Translations under genes and position numbers: made by a program
DNA from: Ruminococcaceae bacterium BL-4
GTDB taxonomy: Bacteria; Bacillota; Clostridia; Oscillospirales; Acutalibacteraceae
Assembly (NCBI GenBank): GCA_902809935.1
Contig: LR778134.1
Location: 1,612,001 to 1,676,000 of the forward strand
DNA length: 64,000 bases
Direction of reading: 5' to 3'
Notes under the pieces: generated by a model
What the model saw: only the letters and a program-made list of their open reading frames with translations
Databases searched by the model: none
What the model was told of the DNA's origin: nothing
Part shown: positions 61,983 through 64,000 of the stretch, in pieces
How positions within the stretch are numbered: position 1 is the first letter of the stretch
Layout of the letters: every line of letters begins with the position of its first letter

Positions 61983-63221
61983 ATGAAGCGGACAATCAGC
62001 GTCATGATTGGAAAAGGATGCCTGAATCATAACGAACGAAAATTTCATGCAAAAAACACCGATCCAGAACGCACCTATCTGAACCAAACATATTGCAATG
62101 AACGAATTCAGAACGTTTATCATGAACTGTTTGACGATGCGGTAAAGCACTACAACGCCAAACAAAAACGGAGTGATCGCTGTATTTCCGATTATTATCG
62201 AAAAATCCGCACGGGCAAGCAGGAAAAGCCCTTTCATGAAGTCATCATCCAGATTGGAAATAAGGATGATACCGGCGTCCTAACAGAGAACGGCAAGATT
62301 TCCGTTGATACCCTGAATGAATATATGAAAAACTTTCAGAAAAGAAATCCGTATCTCCGGGTCTTTTCCGCTCATTTGCATATGGATGAGGCGACACCGC
62401 ATTTACATATCGATTTTGTTCCGTTTACCACCGGCAGCAAGCGTGGCCTGGACACGCGGGTGTCACTGAAACAAGCGCTGGCGGCACAGGGCTTCAAAGG
62501 AGGCAGCCGGCAGAATACGGAGTGGAATCAGTGGGTTGATGCTGAAAAGCAACAATTGGCTCTTGTCATGGAGCGTCATGGTATCGAGTGGGGAAAGCTC
62601 GGAACGCATGAAAAGCACCTGAGCGTATTGAATTATGAAAAGCAGGAACGGGAAAAAGAGGTTGCTCGTTTGGATGTGCAAATTGAAAAGCAGTTTACCG
62701 ATTTACAGCAGTTGGATACCAAACAGAAAAGCCTGCAAGCCGGTATTGGACAGACGGAAAAATCGCTGGAAGTTGCACAGAAAAAACTGAGCCGCCTTCA
62801 AAAGCAGGAATCGCTGGTGCATCTCAATGTAGACCGATATGATACAGAAGCAAAATGGCAGCTTCCCGAGCCGGGAGCGTTGATGTCGGCCAGAAGCTAC
62901 AAGAACAAAATTGTTGAGCCGTTTATTGCCAAACTGAAAGACGTAATTCGGAGTATCGTGGCGCAATATCTGCGGCTGAAAGGAAAGACGGACGATCTGG
63001 AAAATCAGCTTTCCAGCGCATATGACCGCCTTAGTACCTTGAATTCCTCGTTTGATCGCATGGCAGAGGAAACACTGACTCTCCGTCGGACTCTTGTGGA
63101 TTACAAACGGATTCGGCAGGCATTGGGGGAGCAGCAGGCAGATCGGCTGTTGGAACAGGCAAAAACGGAAGAACGGAGCAGAAAGTGTAACTTGAAATCT
63201 AGAAATGGGGTTGAGAGGTAA
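61983..63221 (+). CDS. MOBV-type relaxase (Pre/Mob)
   Basis: A 412-residue mobilisation relaxase. The metal-binding motif HLHMDEATPHLHIDFVP at about residues 131-147 is the MOBV signature HxDExxPHxH. A long coiled coil follows (about 215-280 and 330-390). It nicks oriT and pilots single-stranded DNA during transfer by a helper conjugation system; no type IV secretion genes are in the window, so the element is mobilizable rather than self-transmissible as far as visible. ATG 61983 has AAAGGAGAG. Confidence 0.9.
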   Translation: MKRTISVMIGKGCLNHNERKFHAKNTDPERTYLNQTYCNERIQNVYHELFDDAVKHYNAKQKRSDRCISDYYRKIRTGKQEKPFHEVIIQIGNKDDTGVLTENGKISVDTLNEYMKNFQKRNPYLRVFSAHLHMDEATPHLHIDFVPFTTGSKRGLDTRVSLKQALAAQGFKGGSRQNTEWNQWVDAEKQQLALVMERHGIEWGKLGTHEKHLSVLNYEKQEREKEVARLDVQIEKQFTDLQQLDTKQKSLQAGIGQTEKSLEVAQKKLSRLQKQESLVHLNVDRYDTEAKWQLPEPGALMSARSYKNKIVEPFIAKLKDVIRSIVAQYLRLKGKTDDLENQLSSAYDRLSTLNSSFDRMAEETLTLRRTLVDYKRIRQALGEQQADRLLEQAKTEERSRKCNLKSRNGVER

Positions 63222-63261
63222 CAAGAAAAAATGCCGTATTTCATCTAAAAACGCAGATATA

Positions 63262-63288
63262 AGAAAGCCGCCAGTTACTTGGCAGCTT
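63262..63288. terminator. Hairpin terminator between relaxase and the 55-residue gene
   Basis: AAAGCCGCCA and TGGCAGCTTT arms around TTACT, overlapping the end of the minus-strand gene; usable on both strands. Confidence 0.6.
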
Positions 63289-63442
63289 TTGGCGTATCTG
63301 ACGGAGTTTTAATCAAGTGAATTGGCTCTTCATTGTTGTTTATGTACGTATCTTCTCCTTTTTGCTGAGCTGCCTTCAATATTTCAATAGCATCAGTCAC
63401 AGAATTAAAGAGTGAAAAATACATAGATTTGTAGTCGGGCAT
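63275..63442 (-). CDS. Small conserved-looking protein divergent from an XRE regulator
   Basis: A 55-residue protein (MPDYKSMYFSLFNSVTDAIEILKAAQQKGEDTY...). ATG 63442 with AAGGTGAT is the start; the longer frame crosses the operators. Very similar small proteins of unknown function are common next to XRE genes in clostridia. Its promoter is TTGATT/TATAAT on the minus strand (63474-63502), flanked by the two operators. Confidence 0.7.
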   Translation of the reverse strand: MPDYKSMYFSLFNSVTDAIEILKAAQQKGEDTYINNNEEPIHLIKTPSDTPKAAK

Positions 63443-63455
63443 TATATCACCTTGC

Positions 63456-63528
63456 TGCTCTAATATTAGAGCAATTATAGCATATAATTTTTCTATAATC
63501 AATATGTAAATGCTCCAAATTTGGAACA
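63456..63528. promoter_or_regulatory. Two matching palindromic operators around divergent promoters
   Basis: TGCTCTAATATTAGAGCA (63456-63473, perfect) and TGCTCCAAATTTGGAACA (63511-63528, one mismatch pair) share 14 of 18 bases; centres are 55 bases apart. Between them lies a minus-strand promoter (TTGATT 63497-63502, 17 bases, TATAAT 63474-63479). Probably bound by the XRE protein at 63539. Confidence 0.75.
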
Positions 63529-63538
63529 CAGCGGTGAT

Positions 63539-63778
63539 ATGATGAGTCAAAATATTAAAGCAGACAAAACCATCGGCGAAAATATTCGCAAATGGAGAAG
63601 TGCCAAGGGTATGACGCAAGAGCAGCTTTCTGCTCAATTACAGGTACGCGGTTGCGATATATCGAGGGGGACTTTGGCGAAAATTGAGGCCGGTATAAGA
63701 CATATTTCTGTAGAAGAGCTGAATGCAATCAAAGCTGTACTTGATATTGCATACGACGATTTTTTTTCACAAGGATAA
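63539..63778 (+). CDS. Small XRE-family regulator, controller-protein-like
   Basis: A 79-residue single-domain Cro/CI-type helix-turn-helix protein (IRKWRSAKGMTQEQLSAQLQ...CDISRGTLAKIEAG...LNAIKAVLDIAYDDFF). Size and fold equal those of restriction-modification controller (C) proteins, and hsdM starts 133 bases downstream. ATG 63539 or 63542 follows GCGGTGAT. One operator lies 11 bases upstream of its start, so autoregulation is likely. Confidence 0.82.
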   Translation: MMSQNIKADKTIGENIRKWRSAKGMTQEQLSAQLQVRGCDISRGTLAKIEAGIRHISVEELNAIKAVLDIAYDDFFSQG

Positions 63779-63911
63779 TGATGCTTTATTGAAGAATTGT
63801 CGCAACTGGAATATAATTGTATTCGGATTTCCATTTTTCGACAAGCTATTACTGCGATATTGCTTTCATGAAAACTGGGTTTATGATTAAAAGAACAGGA
63901 GATTTCTATAC

Positions 63912-64000
63912 ATGATCACAGGCGAAGTAAAAAATAAAGTCGACAAACTCTGGGAGATGTTCTGGACCGGAGGCCTTACCAATCCTCTGGACGTTATTGA
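63912..64000 (+). CDS. hsdM: Type I restriction-modification methyltransferase subunit, N-terminus (runs off the window)
   Basis: The last 29 codons read [30 protein letters not shown] (first residues shown in two parts: [14 protein letters not shown], then [14 protein letters not shown]), the typical HsdM N-terminus. ATG 63912 has AACAGGAG upstream. HsdM methylates adenine and forms the M2S core of type I systems; hsdS and hsdR would lie beyond the window. It is probably cargo of the guaA element. Confidence 0.85.
   Translation, partial: MITGEVKNKVDKLWEMFWTGGLTNPLDVI

Noticed and set aside
1-64000. CRISPR array, rRNA operon or complete insertion sequence
   Set aside because: No regularly spaced repeats, no rRNA sequence and no transposase frame were seen on either strand.

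Overview
The window is a piece of a low-to-moderate GC Gram-positive chromosome. It most resembles a clostridium of the Oscillospiraceae/Ruminococcaceae type. The evidence is AGGAGG ribosome sites and TTGACA/TATAAT promoters throughout, frequent GTG/TTG starts, a type III glutamine synthetase, a split ferredoxin-linked glutamate synthase, LL-diaminopimelate aminotransferase, NrdR, and a giant YDG/InlB-repeat surface protein. The lineage is inferred from gene content by eye; no search was run.

Layout. (1) 1-16.2 kb, ammonia assimilation around a surface-protein locus: the 5' end of glnN (minus), three genes of a split glutamate synthase, a 2,669-residue adhesin, a SARP/BTAD regulator, type I glnA and an ANTAR antiterminator. 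(2) 16.3-21.5 kb, 5-oxoproline use: pxpA, an NRAMP-like transporter, pxpB, pxpC, then convergent ycsI-like and gamma-carbonic-anhydrase-like genes. (3) 21.6-24.8 kb: nitroreductase, ArsR repressor with a CadA/ZntA-type P-ATPase, and tRNA-Leu(CAA). (4) 24.8-31.6 kb, sparse accessory segment behind the tRNA: GNAT, LUD, BAAT_C hydrolase and DsrE genes, a decayed GT39 glycosyltransferase, a strong candidate structured ncRNA, and a membrane protein interrupted by an amber codon. (5) 31.8-57.6 kb, mostly housekeeping: VOC, nitroreductase, mtaB, HPr-like, ABC-F, TIM-barrel epimerase, nrdR, murA, walJ, rlmH, patatin, dapF, dapL, carAB, purC, purF, purB, purA, glmS, guaA. (6) 57.6-64 kb, an integrative mobilizable element abutting the 3' end of guaA: XRE repressor region, excisionase, amber-interrupted tyrosine integrase, MobC-like protein, RepA-like ATPase, an iteron and hairpin-rich origin region, a MOBV relaxase, a small XRE controller with paired operators, and the first codons of a type I restriction-modification hsdM.

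How the parts work together. GlnA/GlnN and glutamate synthase form a GS-GOGAT cycle, and the ANTAR protein is a natural candidate to act on the terminator that directly follows the glnN promoter. Heptad repeats with SARP geometry sit just upstream of the -10 of the adhesin gene, whose 3' neighbour is a SARP-like regulator; this looks like a regulator/operator pair. The most notable items are that pair, the 181-nt ncRNA with its own promoter and UUCG-capped terminator, and the origin region and R-M control region of the guaA element. Several starts were moved from the longest frame to the codon with a proper ribosome site.
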